A stretch of DNA of 64,000 nt from Verrucomicrobiota bacterium (GCA_021325145.1 JAJPHR010000061.1:1-64000), one strand, 5' to 3'; shown: positions 25,719 to 35,438, numbered from the stretch's first letter. Numbers and translations: made by a program. The notes: generated by a model from the letters alone, not told the origin.

Positions 25719-26591
25719 ATGAACGCCGTTTTGATTTGTCCCTCCGGCTGCCCTGCGGTCCCGAAGCTGGAGCAAAAATTGCCGCTGGCCATTCAAACTT
25801 ATTTTGGCCGAACGTTGCTGGACTATTGGCTCGAACACCTCGCGGGTTCGGGAGTTTCGCATGTCACGGTGCTGGCCGAGGATCACCTGGGGCTGGTGCG
25901 CGCCCTGGTGAGGAATGGTGAGCGTTGGGGAATCAAGGCCGAAGTCCTGCGCAAGCCCCGCCAGCTTACGCTCGCCGCCGTGCGCGCGGAATATCGCGGG
26001 TCTGACGAAGCCAACTGGCTGCCCGAACCCCATGACATCACTTTGCTGGATCATTTTCCGGGGCTGCCCCAATTCCGGCTGTTCCAAACCTACTCCGGGT
26101 GGTTCGAGGCTTTGCAACAGTTCCTGCCGCGTGCGGCGGGGACGTGCCGTATCGGCATGCGCGAAATCCAGCCGGGGATTTGGGTTTCGGTGCGCGCCTG
26201 TATTTCGCCGCTGGCCCGCTTGCACGCGCCATGCTGGATTGGTGAGCACGCGACCATTGGCCCACGTTGCATCATCGGGCCGCAATCCATCGTGGAGGAC
26301 GGCGCGTTCGTGGAATCCGATTCTGAAATCTCCGCCAGCGTGATCGGGCCGCAGACCTTCATCGGCAAATGGACGGAAGTTCGCCGCTCACTGGCCTGGG
26401 GCGAGAGTTTGTTAAATTGGGAAACCGGTTCGTTCGTCTCCGTGCCCGATCCGTTTCTCATGTGTTCGCTAAGCCCCTCGCACGCTGAGAAAATCTCTCC
26501 GCATCTGGCCCGGGTTAAAGCCGCCTACACGCGCACCAAGTCCGACCTCCAATTGCTCTGGCAGGAACTGCTGGCCCACAAGGGAAGTTGA
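25719..26591 (+). CDS. NDP-sugar nucleotidyltransferase-like protein with left-handed beta-helix
   Basis: 290 residues, ATG immediately following the TAA of the sugar transferase gene. The N-terminal part has the order of nucleotidyltransferases (LPLAIQTYFGRTLLDYWLEHL, VTVLAEDH) but the GxGTR signature loop is replaced by PSGCPAVPKLEQK, so catalysis is doubtful. Residues about 150-210 form hexapeptide beta-helix turns (WIGEHATIGPRCIIGPQSIV, VIGPQTFIG). It may be an inactive or divergent pyrophosphorylase, or an acyltransferase-like scaffold, for exopolysaccharide assembly. Confidence 0.7.
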   Translation: MNAVLICPSGCPAVPKLEQKLPLAIQTYFGRTLLDYWLEHLAGSGVSHVTVLAEDHLGLVRALVRNGERWGIKAEVLRKPRQLTLAAVRAEYRGSDEANWLPEPHDITLLDHFPGLPQFRLFQTYSGWFEALQQFLPRAAGTCRIGMREIQPGIWVSVRACISPLARLHAPCWIGEHATIGPRCIIGPQSIVEDGAFVESDSEISASVIGPQTFIGKWTEVRRSLAWGESLLNWETGSFVSVPDPFLMCSLSPSHAEKISPHLARVKAAYTRTKSDLQLLWQELLAHKGS

Positions 26592-26593
26592 GC

Positions 26594-26659
26594 GGAGCGC
26601 GGACACTCCTGTCCGCTTTGAACGTGCCCACGCGCAAGTGGACAGAACGTCCGCGCTCC
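26594..26659. repeat. Palindrome between convergent genes, possible bidirectional terminator
   Basis: GGAGCGCGGACACTCCTGTCC (26594-26614) pairs with GGACAGAACGTCCGCGCTCC (26640-26659), mismatching only in the centre. It fills most of the 108-base gap between two convergent gene sets. A second family of dispersed element or a bidirectional terminator both fit. Confidence 0.6.
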
Positions 26660-26699
26660 CGCCTGCCATGGCTGAGGCATTGTCTGTCTCACTCCGCGC

Positions 26700-27515
26700 T
26701 CAGTTCAGTTGGCACGTGTGCTCCAGCAATTCCGAAAACGGAATTACCTTCACATCCGGATCGTGTTCGAGATGTTCGGCCACGAGGTGCAACTGCTGGA
26801 TGAATTCCGCATCCGGATGGCCGTTTGGAAAATACTCCCACCAATGCGTCACCAGCACGGTTACCTGCCGCGCTTCGATGGTTTGTTTCACCTCTTTCAG
26901 GATTCCCGCCCGCGGGCGCCGGGCGGAAAGCAGGCACCCGGGATGGCTCAATAACAAGCTGCCTTCGGCCCGCCAATGCGCCGCGCCAAGCAGCTTTTTA
27001 TAGATGTAGCGCGGCCACCATGCCCGTGGGATGCGCCGCAACTCGTACCAACCGCTTGAAACCACGGGGAACCGCTGTGCCGCCAGGCGCAGGCTGGTGC
27101 GGGAGAACCGGTCGTACGGCGCCACAAAAGTCCGAGGGCGGGTCAATCCCGCCTGCAGGAACAAGCGCGTGCCGCATTCCATGCGGAGCTCCACCTCCTG
27201 GCGGTCGTCGGAGTCAAACTCGAATAAGTCGTGCTGAAATCCGTGCTGAAGGAGTTCAAACCCGTCGTTTTCCAACAGATAATTGACCAGTTCCGGATTG
27301 CCGCCAATGGGTACGTGGCGCGGCGCCGATGCGCCCGCCTCCAACAAAAACCCTTCCGCGCGGCCATCCCGCATTTTCGCCGTGGTCGAAACATTTGGAA
27401 TGACGGCGAGGTTTACCGGCAACCCGCGCTGGAGGAACGGACGATAAAGCTGCTCCAGGCACTCCACCGGGGTCAGCGCATTGGTATCATCATCGCGCAG
27501 AAGGACGTATCGCAT
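26700..27515 (-). CDS. DUF2334-like polysaccharide deacetylase
   Basis: 271 residues. LLRDDDTNALTP holds the metal-binding Asp motif, FELLQHGFQHDLF the HxxxH pair, and VAPYDRFS and LVTHWWEYF the later active-site strands, so this is a NodB-like/DUF2334 deacetylase fold. Without a signal peptide it may act in the cytoplasm on a sugar intermediate or lipid-linked sugar. It overlaps the upstream GT4 gene by 26 bases, which places it in the exopolysaccharide operon. Confidence 0.78.
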   Translation of the reverse strand: MRYVLLRDDDTNALTPVECLEQLYRPFLQRGLPVNLAVIPNVSTTAKMRDGRAEGFLLEAGASAPRHVPIGGNPELVNYLLENDGFELLQHGFQHDLFEFDSDDRQEVELRMECGTRLFLQAGLTRPRTFVAPYDRFSRTSLRLAAQRFPVVSSGWYELRRIPRAWWPRYIYKKLLGAAHWRAEGSLLLSHPGCLLSARRPRAGILKEVKQTIEARQVTVLVTHWWEYFPNGHPDAEFIQQLHLVAEHLEHDPDVKVIPFSELLEHTCQLN

Positions 27516-28758
27516 TTTGTTTTTCCTCGATTAAAAGTTCGTAGAGTTCCTTCATTCGTCCGGCGAGAACATCATTGTTGTAAGCCGCCGCGACCAGCGC
27601 CGCGCCATGGGCGGCCTGCTCCTTTCTTAATCCTGCATCAGTGAGCGTGCGCCCGAGCGCTTCATGAAAAATGCCCGGTTGTTCCAAATCAAACAGCCAG
27701 CCGTTGAATGCGTTTATGATCAGGGCGGAAGCCCCGGAGGTGCGGCTGGCAATGACCGTGGTGCCCGCCGCCCACGCCTCCAGCAAAACGAGCCCAAAGG
27801 TTTCCGACACGGACGGCAGCACCAACACTTCAGCTTGTTGCAACAGCCCGACCAACCGCGCATCCCCGGGCGGCAATCCTCCGGTTAACACCACCTGGTC
27901 TCCAATCCTCAATTCCTTGATTCGTTTGGCGAGGGTTTTCCCGTAGGCCTCGTCGGTGCATGCCCCGGCGAACACCAGGACCGTTCCGGGATGCTCCCGC
28001 AAGATCATCGGCGCCTGTTCAATCAACCAGGCCTGGTTTTTAACCGGATCAAGCCGCCCGACCGAGAGCAGGATTCGCCGGTTCGCCAGTTGCGGAAAGG
28101 CCGCGCGCGCCGCGGCGCGCTGATCTTTCTGATACAGTTCCATGGGCACTCCGTGGTGCTGAACCACGATGCGCTTGGAAGGAAACCGCTCCTGCCAAAG
28201 CGCCGCTTCCCTGGGATTGCAAGTGACAATCGCGTCAGCTTCTTCCAACAACGCGTGGGACCGGAACAGCAGGCCAAAAAGCCGGCCCCATTCCCAGCCT
28301 TTGCGGACCGGATGCTCGAAGGCATCCTTCATTTTCTGCGGCAGGTCCAACACACCGCCATGGATGGTCACCACCAGCGGAACGTGCCGGCATCGCGCCA
28401 CGGTGCGTCCGATGGCCCCGATGCGCCCCAACGTATGGGTGTGGATCACCGAAACCTCCTTTTGCAGCCAAAGGGACGGCAGCAGATCAAACGACATTAG
28501 GTTGCCACCGACGGACACAAGCTGCCGTTTTTCGTCCCGGGAAATCCCCCACACCGGCACCGACGCCCGAAACCGCTTCACCTGGCATCCCGCCGATTTT
28601 AATGGATCGGCCACTTGGCTGTCACCGTCGAGACGGGGACTATAAACGATCGAAGTTACGCCATGATGTCTCAGTCCCTCGAACAATCTCTGAATCGCAG
28701 TCTCGGTCCCCCCCCATTCACGAGGGTTGTATTTTCGCAGCAGATGAATCGTGCGCAT
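27490..28758 (-). CDS. Glycosyltransferase family 4
   Basis: 422 residues from the ATG at 28758, one base after the ligase/polymerase stop (TGA-A-ATG). GT-B fold: N-terminal HLLRKYNPREWGGTETAIQRL, then VTIHGGVLDLPQKM, and the GT1_4 nucleotide site (LLSVGRLDPVKNQAWLIEQ, VVLTGGLPPGDARLVGLL, VLPSVSETFGLVLLEAWAAG). It most likely adds one sugar of the exopolysaccharide repeat. Codon extension to 28836 runs into the preceding gene and is not used. Confidence 0.92.
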   Translation of the reverse strand: MRTIHLLRKYNPREWGGTETAIQRLFEGLRHHGVTSIVYSPRLDGDSQVADPLKSAGCQVKRFRASVPVWGISRDEKRQLVSVGGNLMSFDLLPSLWLQKEVSVIHTHTLGRIGAIGRTVARCRHVPLVVTIHGGVLDLPQKMKDAFEHPVRKGWEWGRLFGLLFRSHALLEEADAIVTCNPREAALWQERFPSKRIVVQHHGVPMELYQKDQRAAARAAFPQLANRRILLSVGRLDPVKNQAWLIEQAPMILREHPGTVLVFAGACTDEAYGKTLAKRIKELRIGDQVVLTGGLPPGDARLVGLLQQAEVLVLPSVSETFGLVLLEAWAAGTTVIASRTSGASALIINAFNGWLFDLEQPGIFHEALGRTLTDAGLRKEQAAHGAALVAAAYNNDVLAGRMKELYELLIEEKQNAIRPSAR

Positions 28759-28759
28759 T

Positions 28760-30232
28760 TCACGTTCCCTCAGTCGGCAGATAACTGAATTCCGCCAGGC
28801 CACGCTCAGCCTCCTCCCACGGCGGCTCCAATTCAAACTGCGCCAATGGACGCTGGCTCCGGCACTTGATCCAATACAGGCTCGCCAGCGCGCCTAAAAT
28901 CATATTGAAGGTGAAGAAGATCTGTGTTTGCCGATAAACCCATTCGGTAAGGCTTTGCAGAAAGATGCCCCAGCTTGCGAAAAAGAAACCCGCGCCCATT
29001 CGGTACATTGGATCCGTCAGGCGCGGCCAGAGAAATGACGCCCCCATCTGAAACCAGCGCATCCACAGCGCCGCAAACAGGATCAGGCCCGGGATGCCCA
29101 ATTCGCCCAACGTCAACGCGCCCAGATTGTGCGCCGGCGCGGCTTGCGCCGCATCCAGGTTCCGGCCCGGCGGAACCACGTCGCTGGGCCAATGCTCCGT
29201 GCCGATGTACGGCACGAAAAGCCAGCCCTGTTGAGGCCCGTATTCGTTGCTTACCCAATAGGACCAATTATTCAGTCCCACGCCGAAAAAGCGGTCCAAC
29301 GCGATCGCCTTCGCCAGGCGCAAGTAATAGCCCCTGCCCTGCCCTTTCCCATGTAATTCCTCCTGGAGCGTGGCTTCCTGGTAGCGCGACTGCACCGTGT
29401 GCCACGACTTCACGACAATCCCGGTTACAATCGCGGTCACCACCAGCGCAAGGGCGACCTTTCTGGCCGTGAGTTTGACCGAGACACAAGCAGCGACCGC
29501 GCCCAACATGACGACCGCCATGGTGGCCACGCCCGTTCGCGAGATGGTGAGCACCACTCCCACGATTCCCAGCAACATGGCCAGCGCAGCCAGGCCTTTC
29601 AGTTTTCCTGAAAAGTCCGAGGTCACTGCCGCGACAAAAACCGGAGCGGTCATGCAGAGATACATGGAGAGGCTGTTGGGGTCTCCGATGACTCCGGTCA
29701 CCCGAAACGCGCCGTCGTGATAACGCTCGTAGAGCGCAAGCAGTCCTTGCCAGCACACCGTGCAGGCCAGCCCGACGATAAGCAACCGCAGTTCGCGTTC
29801 CGTGCGAATAAACAGTGCCGCCGCCAGGAAGACGGCCATTCCCCTCGCCATCTTGGAAAGCTCGAAGAAGCCGAACAATTGCGGATCCGAGATGATGACC
29901 GACAAGCACGCATAGCCAAAGAACAGAAGCATGAACCCGAAACTGGCCGGCCAGTACCAGCGCCGTTGCCCTTCATGCGGCCGCAGCAACGAACTGAACA
30001 GGACACTGAGCGCGAGGATGTCCACAGTGGAAAATTCAAATCCGCGCGTCGTGCCGCGATACCATTCGCGGCTGACAAAATTGACATCCAGGTGTTGTGT
30101 GGTGATGGTCAACACCACCAGCAGAAAGAAAAACAGATCCCGCAAGCGCCGCGAAATGGTCGCGGCGAAAATGCCGCACAAAACCGCCGCCGGCAGGACC
30201 GTCAAACCCAGGAAGTTCTTGGCTTCAGACAT
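28760..30232 (-). CDS. O-antigen ligase/Wzy-like membrane protein
   Basis: 490 residues from the ATG at 30232 (a GTG at 30256, directly after the previous stop, is an alternative). About 12 membrane helices and one large extracytoplasmic loop (about residues 285-360) that contains YYLRLAKAI, FGVGLNNWSYWV and AHNLGALTLGELGI, the Wzy_C/WaaL pattern. Roles would be polymerising or ligating the lipid-linked repeat units. It is flanked by glycosyltransferases on the same strand. Confidence 0.88.
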   Translation of the reverse strand: MSEAKNFLGLTVLPAAVLCGIFAATISRRLRDLFFFLLVVLTITTQHLDVNFVSREWYRGTTRGFEFSTVDILALSVLFSSLLRPHEGQRRWYWPASFGFMLLFFGYACLSVIISDPQLFGFFELSKMARGMAVFLAAALFIRTERELRLLIVGLACTVCWQGLLALYERYHDGAFRVTGVIGDPNSLSMYLCMTAPVFVAAVTSDFSGKLKGLAALAMLLGIVGVVLTISRTGVATMAVVMLGAVAACVSVKLTARKVALALVVTAIVTGIVVKSWHTVQSRYQEATLQEELHGKGQGRGYYLRLAKAIALDRFFGVGLNNWSYWVSNEYGPQQGWLFVPYIGTEHWPSDVVPPGRNLDAAQAAPAHNLGALTLGELGIPGLILFAALWMRWFQMGASFLWPRLTDPMYRMGAGFFFASWGIFLQSLTEWVYRQTQIFFTFNMILGALASLYWIKCRSQRPLAQFELEPPWEEAERGLAEFSYLPTEGT

Positions 30233-30256
30233 AGGCGGAAGCGCGTTGCAGGTCAC

Positions 30257-31408
30257 TCATCCGCCGGTCACTCCTTTGCCGGCCACGAAGCCTGACTTGG
30301 CATGGGGCCAATACTGCGTTTGCCCCTTGACGAGCGCCGCCCGCGCCAGAAAGCACGACACCATCGAGAGGAGACAGCCGGCAACTGCGGCCGGGAAGCA
30401 CGCAATCCGCTGCATACCGCGCAGGCGGGCCAATCGGCGGAAACGAAGGCTGGCCAAACCGGGAATAAGCCGCCAGAAAAAGCGGGTGCGCTCGAGATGC
30501 TCCGCAATCAGTCGCTTCACCCACAACGGGTCGTCCCGCTCCAATTCCTGAACGGTTCGGGCCAGGTTCAACCGATCTGGAATGCTCAACGTTCTCAGAT
30601 ATTTGTCCACGAGAATGTGAACCACGGTCTGGCCGATCATTTGCCGCTTTTGATTTTTAAGAACGGCGCGGAGCGTCGTGTACGCCTCGAACGTGTGGGT
30701 TGCGTCCGGGGCGCGAATGATCCGGGTTGGCGTCGTCTCCCGGGTAAGAAATTCCGTGCACACAACCGCCTTGATAAACCCGTCTTCAATGGCGCCAATG
30801 TCCTTCGGCAAATAGATTCGTCGCGCCACACCCGAGCGGATGCAGTAGAGCTGGCCGCAAAGCTGCCCGTCTGCCGCCTGCGTCATATCAGCCATGCGCA
30901 TCGAAAGCCATTCCGCCGGTGACTTCTTCGCCTTCGAGGCAAAGTGCTTGCGCGGCTGGTCGGTCGTGACAAAAGCCGGCGGATTTTCCTCCAGCGCAGA
31001 CACCATGTTCGCCAGCGTGTTCGGACGGTCGATCAGGATATCCGCATCCATCAACATCAGGACCTGTGCTTCCGGCGCAGACTCGCGATGAACGAAGACG
31101 TTCCAGGCATTGTACTTCCCACGCTCCCGGATATCCACCACGTGACACTCGAACGACCGCGCAAAGGGATGCTGGCGGGACTGCGCTTCAAATACTTCCG
31201 CCGCGATTTGCACCGTGCGATCCGTGCAGCCGTTGGCCACGCAGAAGACCTGGGCAATCAGGCCGCGCTGGCTTAACCGCTCAAATAGCGATTGTTGAAA
31301 CAGCGATTCAAGCGTGCGTGCAATGTTCCGTTCCTCATTCCAGGCGAGCACCCCGATGCTTAAGTAAACCGCGCGCTGCCCCTCGCCGCTAGCATTAGTC
31401 TGAGTCAT
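30257..31408 (-). CDS. Glycosyltransferase family 2
   Basis: 383 residues from the ATG at 31408; the frame extends another 81 codons but that stretch looks noncoding. GT-A fold: SIGVLAWNEERNIARTLESL, VANGCTDRTV, MLMDADILIDRP (DxD), then AIEDGFIKAVV with the acidic acceptor-site pair. A C-terminal membrane segment is likely (CFPAAVAGCLLSMVSCF). First gene of the minus-strand exopolysaccharide operon. Confidence 0.9.
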   Translation of the reverse strand: MTQTNASGEGQRAVYLSIGVLAWNEERNIARTLESLFQQSLFERLSQRGLIAQVFCVANGCTDRTVQIAAEVFEAQSRQHPFARSFECHVVDIRERGKYNAWNVFVHRESAPEAQVLMLMDADILIDRPNTLANMVSALEENPPAFVTTDQPRKHFASKAKKSPAEWLSMRMADMTQAADGQLCGQLYCIRSGVARRIYLPKDIGAIEDGFIKAVVCTEFLTRETTPTRIIRAPDATHTFEAYTTLRAVLKNQKRQMIGQTVVHILVDKYLRTLSIPDRLNLARTVQELERDDPLWVKRLIAEHLERTRFFWRLIPGLASLRFRRLARLRGMQRIACFPAAVAGCLLSMVSCFLARAALVKGQTQYWPHAKSGFVAGKGVTGG

Positions 31409-31799
31409 TTGCTTGTTTGTGCGTGTCGTTGCCAAGTCAGATTCTTCGAACAGGGTGAGAAACTTCGACTCTGTTCGAGTTAAAACCGATACACACTGTC
31501 CAGTTTTGGAGTGTGGCGCGTCCCGCCCTCGACCCTGCCAAAGCCTTAACCGTACGCTTCGCTTGGGAAAGTGGGGTAAAGCCCCGAAACACTCAGCCGA
31601 AAGACCGGAGTGGATAAGCATTGACTTTACTTGCGCTGTTCTCGAAACCACGGGCAGCGAACCCTTTTAACGGGTGGCCGCTGCTTCTAGGTTGGACACC
31701 CTATTTCCACAACTGATCTCCTGGGTATCATGGAATGTAACGTGCTGGACATTACATAGCCGTCCCCTGAACTGGCTGACCACGGACGGCAAAGTGTAA
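31409..31799. other. 391-base divergent leader of the exopolysaccharide operon and rlpA
   Basis: Noncoding. TCGAACAG (31446-31453) is exactly complementary to CTGTTCGA (31471-31478); further small hairpins are GGGG-TAAA-GCCCC-like at about 31572-31586 and TAGGTTGGACACCCTA at about 31689-31704. These could be operator or leader structures for the minus-strand operon. I found no match to riboswitch consensus sequences. Confidence 0.35.
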
Positions 31800-32249
31800 A
31801 TGATGAATCAGTTTCTGTTCCCACGGCGGCCGGCTGACGGCCGCAGAAAAGTTCCGGCGAAGCTTCTTCTGATCTTGCTCGGCCTCACGGTCCTGTACTC
31901 GCCGGCTGTCCAAGGACAACAACCTCCGCCGGCCGGCCAGGCTTCGTGGTACGGCGAAGAGCACCGCGGCAAGCTCATGGCCAATGGGAAACCATTTGAT
32001 CCCAACCAAATGACTGCTGCATCCTGGTTTTACCCCCTCGGGACGCAGGTCCGCGTCACCTTGGTCGATCCTTCCCGGCCGGCCGGTTCCCGCCGCAGTA
32101 TTCTCGTCACGATAACCGATCGCGGGCCGGCGAAGAGATTGTCCAGTTCCGGGCGCATCATCGATCTCAGCCACGCCGCTTTCAAAGCCCTGGCTTCTCC
32201 CGAACTCGGTTTGGTCCAAGTCGAACTACAACCCATGCCTCAGGGATGA
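31800..32249 (+). CDS. RlpA-like double-psi beta-barrel protein
   Basis: 149 residues with a signal peptide (1-39, ending AVQG-QQ). The RlpA domain carries GQASWYGEEHRGKLMANG, MTAASWFYPLGTQVRVT, the TDRGP acid motif and IIDLSHAAFKAL. In gamma-proteobacteria RlpA is a lytic transglycosylase acting on denuded peptidoglycan; activity in this clade is inferred from the family. There is no SPOR domain and no lipobox cysteine, so it would be a soluble periplasmic form. Confidence 0.9.
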   Translation: MMNQFLFPRRPADGRRKVPAKLLLILLGLTVLYSPAVQGQQPPPAGQASWYGEEHRGKLMANGKPFDPNQMTAASWFYPLGTQVRVTLVDPSRPAGSRRSILVTITDRGPAKRLSSSGRIIDLSHAAFKALASPELGLVQVELQPMPQG

Positions 32250-32264
32250 TGCGCAGATTTTAAA

Positions 32265-33170
32265 CTACTGGGTCTTGCGTGTGGCCCGTTCCTGCAGCCA
32301 GATTACGTCCTGATTATACGGAGAAGAGAACGTGTCCAGCACAGCCCCTTGCTGGACCAGCGGAGGCATCGTTCGGTCATCCCGCCAGCGCCTGAGTTCC
32401 GAGTGTCCGTCCGCAAATGAAAGTCCGCCGGCGCGGTGGTGATAACTCCCCGGCAAATCGTAGAAACCCGTCTCTCCCGGCTGATCGGACCATCCGTGCA
32501 TGTCGGTGGCAAAATTGCCCACGTCGATGCTGTCCTCCCGCATGTCCAAAAAAACAAACGTCCGCGCCGGCCCCGGGTCGGTCAAGTCGCCAAACCGAGT
32601 ATAAATCCGCCAACCCTCGCCGCGGCCCAAGCCAAAATCACTGCCGCCAAACGCGCCCAGCCACACGTTCATTGACATGCTCCGGACGCGCGGCCGATTT
32701 TCTCCGTTCACGACGACGTAGGATTTGTCAGCCGGACACTTCCAAACGACCGGCGACTTGCCGCAATAAGACCACAGCGGGCTGCGAGCAATGTCCTGGT
32801 TGACGTCCCAATTGGACGGGTTCGAAGGGTCAAAAAAATTGATGTAGCCGAGCACCCAGACATAAGGATCCAGTTCCGGATGGTAATAATCATCCGCGCT
32901 GGCGTACGGAATCCGCTCGCTGCTGTCATCGGTGTACATCTTCCACGCGAACGTCAGTTGCCGGTGGTTGTTCATGCACTGGATGCCCTGTGTTTTGATT
33001 TTTGCCTTGCTGAGCAGTGGGAGCAGCAGGCTGGCCAAAATGCCGATAATGGCAATGACCACAAGCAATTCGATCAGGGTAAAGCCGCCGGAGGGTTTCC
33101 TCGCTTTTGCAATACTGCGATCCGCAGCGGCGGGCGACAACCGCAGTGCATTACATCCAGCGCGGAACAT
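32265..33170 (-). CDS. Type II secretion/type IV pilin-like protein with prepilin N-terminus
   Basis: 301 residues from the ATG at 33170. The prepilin peptidase site is G29-F30 (GGFTLIELL, E34), followed by the hydrophobic stalk helix. The globular part has the pattern of Planctomycete/Verrucomicrobial 'H-X9-DG' proteins: WKCPADKSYV, RSMSMNVWLG, TFVFLDMREDSID, GSYHHRAGGLSFADGHSE. Such proteins are abundant and paralogous in this phylum; the role (pseudopilin of a secretion system) is inferred. A 28-residue leader is longer than in classic pilins. Confidence 0.88.
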   Translation of the reverse strand: MFRAGCNALRLSPAAADRSIAKARKPSGGFTLIELLVVIAIIGILASLLLPLLSKAKIKTQGIQCMNNHRQLTFAWKMYTDDSSERIPYASADDYYHPELDPYVWVLGYINFFDPSNPSNWDVNQDIARSPLWSYCGKSPVVWKCPADKSYVVVNGENRPRVRSMSMNVWLGAFGGSDFGLGRGEGWRIYTRFGDLTDPGPARTFVFLDMREDSIDVGNFATDMHGWSDQPGETGFYDLPGSYHHRAGGLSFADGHSELRRWRDDRTMPPLVQQGAVLDTFSSPYNQDVIWLQERATRKTQ

Positions 33171-33192
33171 GCCCGCAATATGGTATCCACTC

Positions 33193-34314
33193 TCAACGTT
33201 TGTCAATCGGAACGAACGGGCGCGGCGTGGGCCCAATGTAGTCCGCGGTGGGCCGGATCAAGCGATTGTTGGCGCGCTGTTCCATGATGTGGGCCGACCA
33301 ACCTGAAGTCCGCGAAATCACGAACAACGGCGTGAACAATGAAGTGGGTATGCCGCAGAAATGGTAGGCTGCCGCGCTGTAGAAATCCAGATTCGGAAAC
33401 AGCTTCTTTTCACGCCACATTACCGCCTCAACCCGTTCGAACATCCGGTAGAGTTCGGTTTCGCCAGTGGCCTCGGCCAATCGTTTGGCCCAACCCTTGA
33501 TCGAAGCGGAACGCGGATCGGAACTTTTATAAACGCGATGGCCAAAGCCCATGATGAGTTCCTTTTTAGCGAGCATGGCCATCAAACCGGCTTCAGCCTG
33601 CTCGGGACTTTTAAAGCGCTGGATGAGCGCCATCGCTTCCTCGTTCGCCCCGCCGTGCAGCGGGCCGCGCAACGTGCCGATGCCTGAAGTGGTCGCCGAA
33701 TAAAAATCCGCCAGCGTCGAGGTTGTAATGCGCGTCGAAAAAGTCGAGGCGTTGAATTCGTGCTCGGCGTAAAGGATCAGCGACGCATCGAGCGCCCGCA
33801 CATGCAGGTCATTGCCGGATTTCCCGTGCAGCAAATGCAGGAAGTGCGCCGCCATCTGTTCATCATCCGTTTGGGTTTCGATGCGCCGGCCATGCCGGCT
33901 GAACTGAAACCAATAGAGCAGCATGGAAGGAAAAACCGCGAGCAACCGGTCCGCCACCTGATATTGGTTCCGCGATTTGTCTTCGGGCTCAAGGCAACCC
34001 AGCGCGGAACAACCGGTGCGGAGCACGTCCATGGGATGGGTATCCGCCGGCAGCAATTCGAGCACGGCTTTCAACGGCGACGGAAGTCCGCGCAACGCCA
34101 TCAACCGCCGCCGATACTCACGCAACTCCTTGCGGTTTGGCAATCGCTCGTTAATCAGGAGATAAGCGACCTCTTCGAACGTCGCCAACTCAGCCAAGTC
34201 TTCGATGGCATAACCGCGATAGGTCAATCCCGCTCCTTCCTTGCCCACCGTGCAGATGGCCGTTTGGCCGGCCACCACGCCAGCCAGTCCGCCTGATTTT
34301 TTGGTCGCGCTCAT
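33193..34314 (-). CDS. prpC: 2-Methylcitrate/citrate synthase
   Basis: 373 residues. Citrate-synthase motifs: [25 protein letters not shown] (His), [14 protein letters not shown] (His), [10 protein letters not shown] and FPNLDFYSA (catalytic Asp). Length and the short bacterial type fit PrpC; assignment as methylcitrate synthase rests on the adjacent prpB, 19 bases upstream on the same strand. Substrates would be propionyl-CoA and oxaloacetate; plain citrate synthase cannot be excluded from sequence alone. Confidence 0.88.
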   Translation of the reverse strand: MSATKKSGGLAGVVAGQTAICTVGKEGAGLTYRGYAIEDLAELATFEEVAYLLINERLPNRKELREYRRRLMALRGLPSPLKAVLELLPADTHPMDVLRTGCSALGCLEPEDKSRNQYQVADRLLAVFPSMLLYWFQFSRHGRRIETQTDDEQMAAHFLHLLHGKSGNDLHVRALDASLILYAEHEFNASTFSTRITTSTLADFYSATTSGIGTLRGPLHGGANEEAMALIQRFKSPEQAEAGLMAMLAKKELIMGFGHRVYKSSDPRSASIKGWAKRLAEATGETELYRMFERVEAVMWREKKLFPNLDFYSAAAYHFCGIPTSLFTPLFVISRTSGWSAHIMEQRANNRLIRPTADYIGPTPRPFVPIDKR

Positions 34315-34333
34315 GTTCGTTCTTGTTCGATCA

Positions 34334-35251
34334 TTATCGCAGCCCTTTCCCGCCCTTTTTAAAAAGTTCGTCTATTTTCCGTTCATACGTGGCATAATTC
34401 AGAAACTCATATAATTCCGCCCGCGTCTGCATCTCCGGCAGTAATTCCTTTTGCGTTCCTTTCGTCCGGATGGTTCGGTAAGTTTTGAAAGCAGCGGCGC
34501 TCATCGCCCGAAAGGCGGACAATGGATATAAAGCCAGTCTCACACCGGCCGAACCAAGCTCATCGACCGTGAACAAGGGCGTTTTCCCAAACTCCGTGAT
34601 GTTCGCCAGCACGGGAATTTTCACCGCTTTGACAAATTGGCGGTACTGCTGCAAATCGGTCAAGGCTTCCGCGAAAATCATGTCCGCCCCGGCATCCCGA
34701 TAAAGACAGGCCCGCTTGATTCCACCAGCCATCCCCTCACCCGCCACCGCATCCGTTCGCGCCATCACGACAAAACCCGCGTCCGATTTTCCGCGAACCG
34801 CCGCCCGGATTCGACCCACCATCTCCTTGGTGCTCACCAGTTGCTTGTTGGGCCGATGGCCGCAACGTTTGGCTTCGACCTGGTCTTCGATGTGAATTCC
34901 CGCCGCCCCCGCCTCGATCATTTTGCGAACCGTCTCTTCCGGATCGCTCCAACCCGTATCGGCATCCACCAATAATGGCAGCGAAGTCGTGCTCGTGATG
35001 CGTTTGACATCGATCAACACGTCGGCCAGCGTGGTCACGCCGAGGTCTGGCAATCCATACGAAGCCACCGCCACGCCCGAACCCGAAAGATAAAGCGCGC
35101 GAAAACCGGCCTTTTCCGCCAGTAGTGCCGCATACGCGTTGATGACGCCCGCCACTTGAAGGGGACGTTCGGCCTTTGATGCCGCGCGAAACCGCCCGCC
35201 CGCAGAACCGCCCGCAGCCGCCGAATGCACTCGGAAGAATTTTTTGTCCAC
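34334..35251 (-). CDS. prpB: 2-Methylisocitrate lyase
   Basis: 305 residues, PEP mutase/isocitrate lyase superfamily. [22 protein letters not shown] at the N-terminus, [24 protein letters not shown] with the signature CGHR cysteine, and MARTDAV. It cleaves methylisocitrate to pyruvate and succinate. With the next gene it makes a two-gene prpBC unit. prpD/acnD are not adjacent, so the dehydratase must be elsewhere. Confidence 0.92.
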   Translation of the reverse strand: MDKKFFRVHSAAAGGSAGGRFRAASKAERPLQVAGVINAYAALLAEKAGFRALYLSGSGVAVASYGLPDLGVTTLADVLIDVKRITSTTSLPLLVDADTGWSDPEETVRKMIEAGAAGIHIEDQVEAKRCGHRPNKQLVSTKEMVGRIRAAVRGKSDAGFVVMARTDAVAGEGMAGGIKRACLYRDAGADMIFAEALTDLQQYRQFVKAVKIPVLANITEFGKTPLFTVDELGSAGVRLALYPLSAFRAMSAAAFKTYRTIRTKGTQKELLPEMQTRAELYEFLNYATYERKIDELFKKGGKGLR

Positions 35252-35438
35252 AACTTGCCTTCGTCATCCCGCCCGGAAATGAAACGCACTCTCGACACCC
35301 TGCTTCCGTCGCGACGATAACAACATCGTCTCGATACCCAAGATTGCAGCTTGGAGCAAGCTCCAAAACCACCATGCCCGGCGGCACATCGACACTATTC
35401 TTACCCCCGAAAGGTAGGGAAATCGCGCTGCGATGTCC

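Noticed and set aside
24828-26285. Long minus-strand frame opposite the sugar transferase gene
   Set aside because: Antisense to a gene with a full set of sugar-transferase motifs; composition is shadow-like.
31409-31799. Riboswitch (for example cyclic-di-GMP) in the exopolysaccharide leader
   Set aside because: Hairpins exist, but the conserved core sequences and tetraloop receptor of known c-di-GMP classes are not visible.
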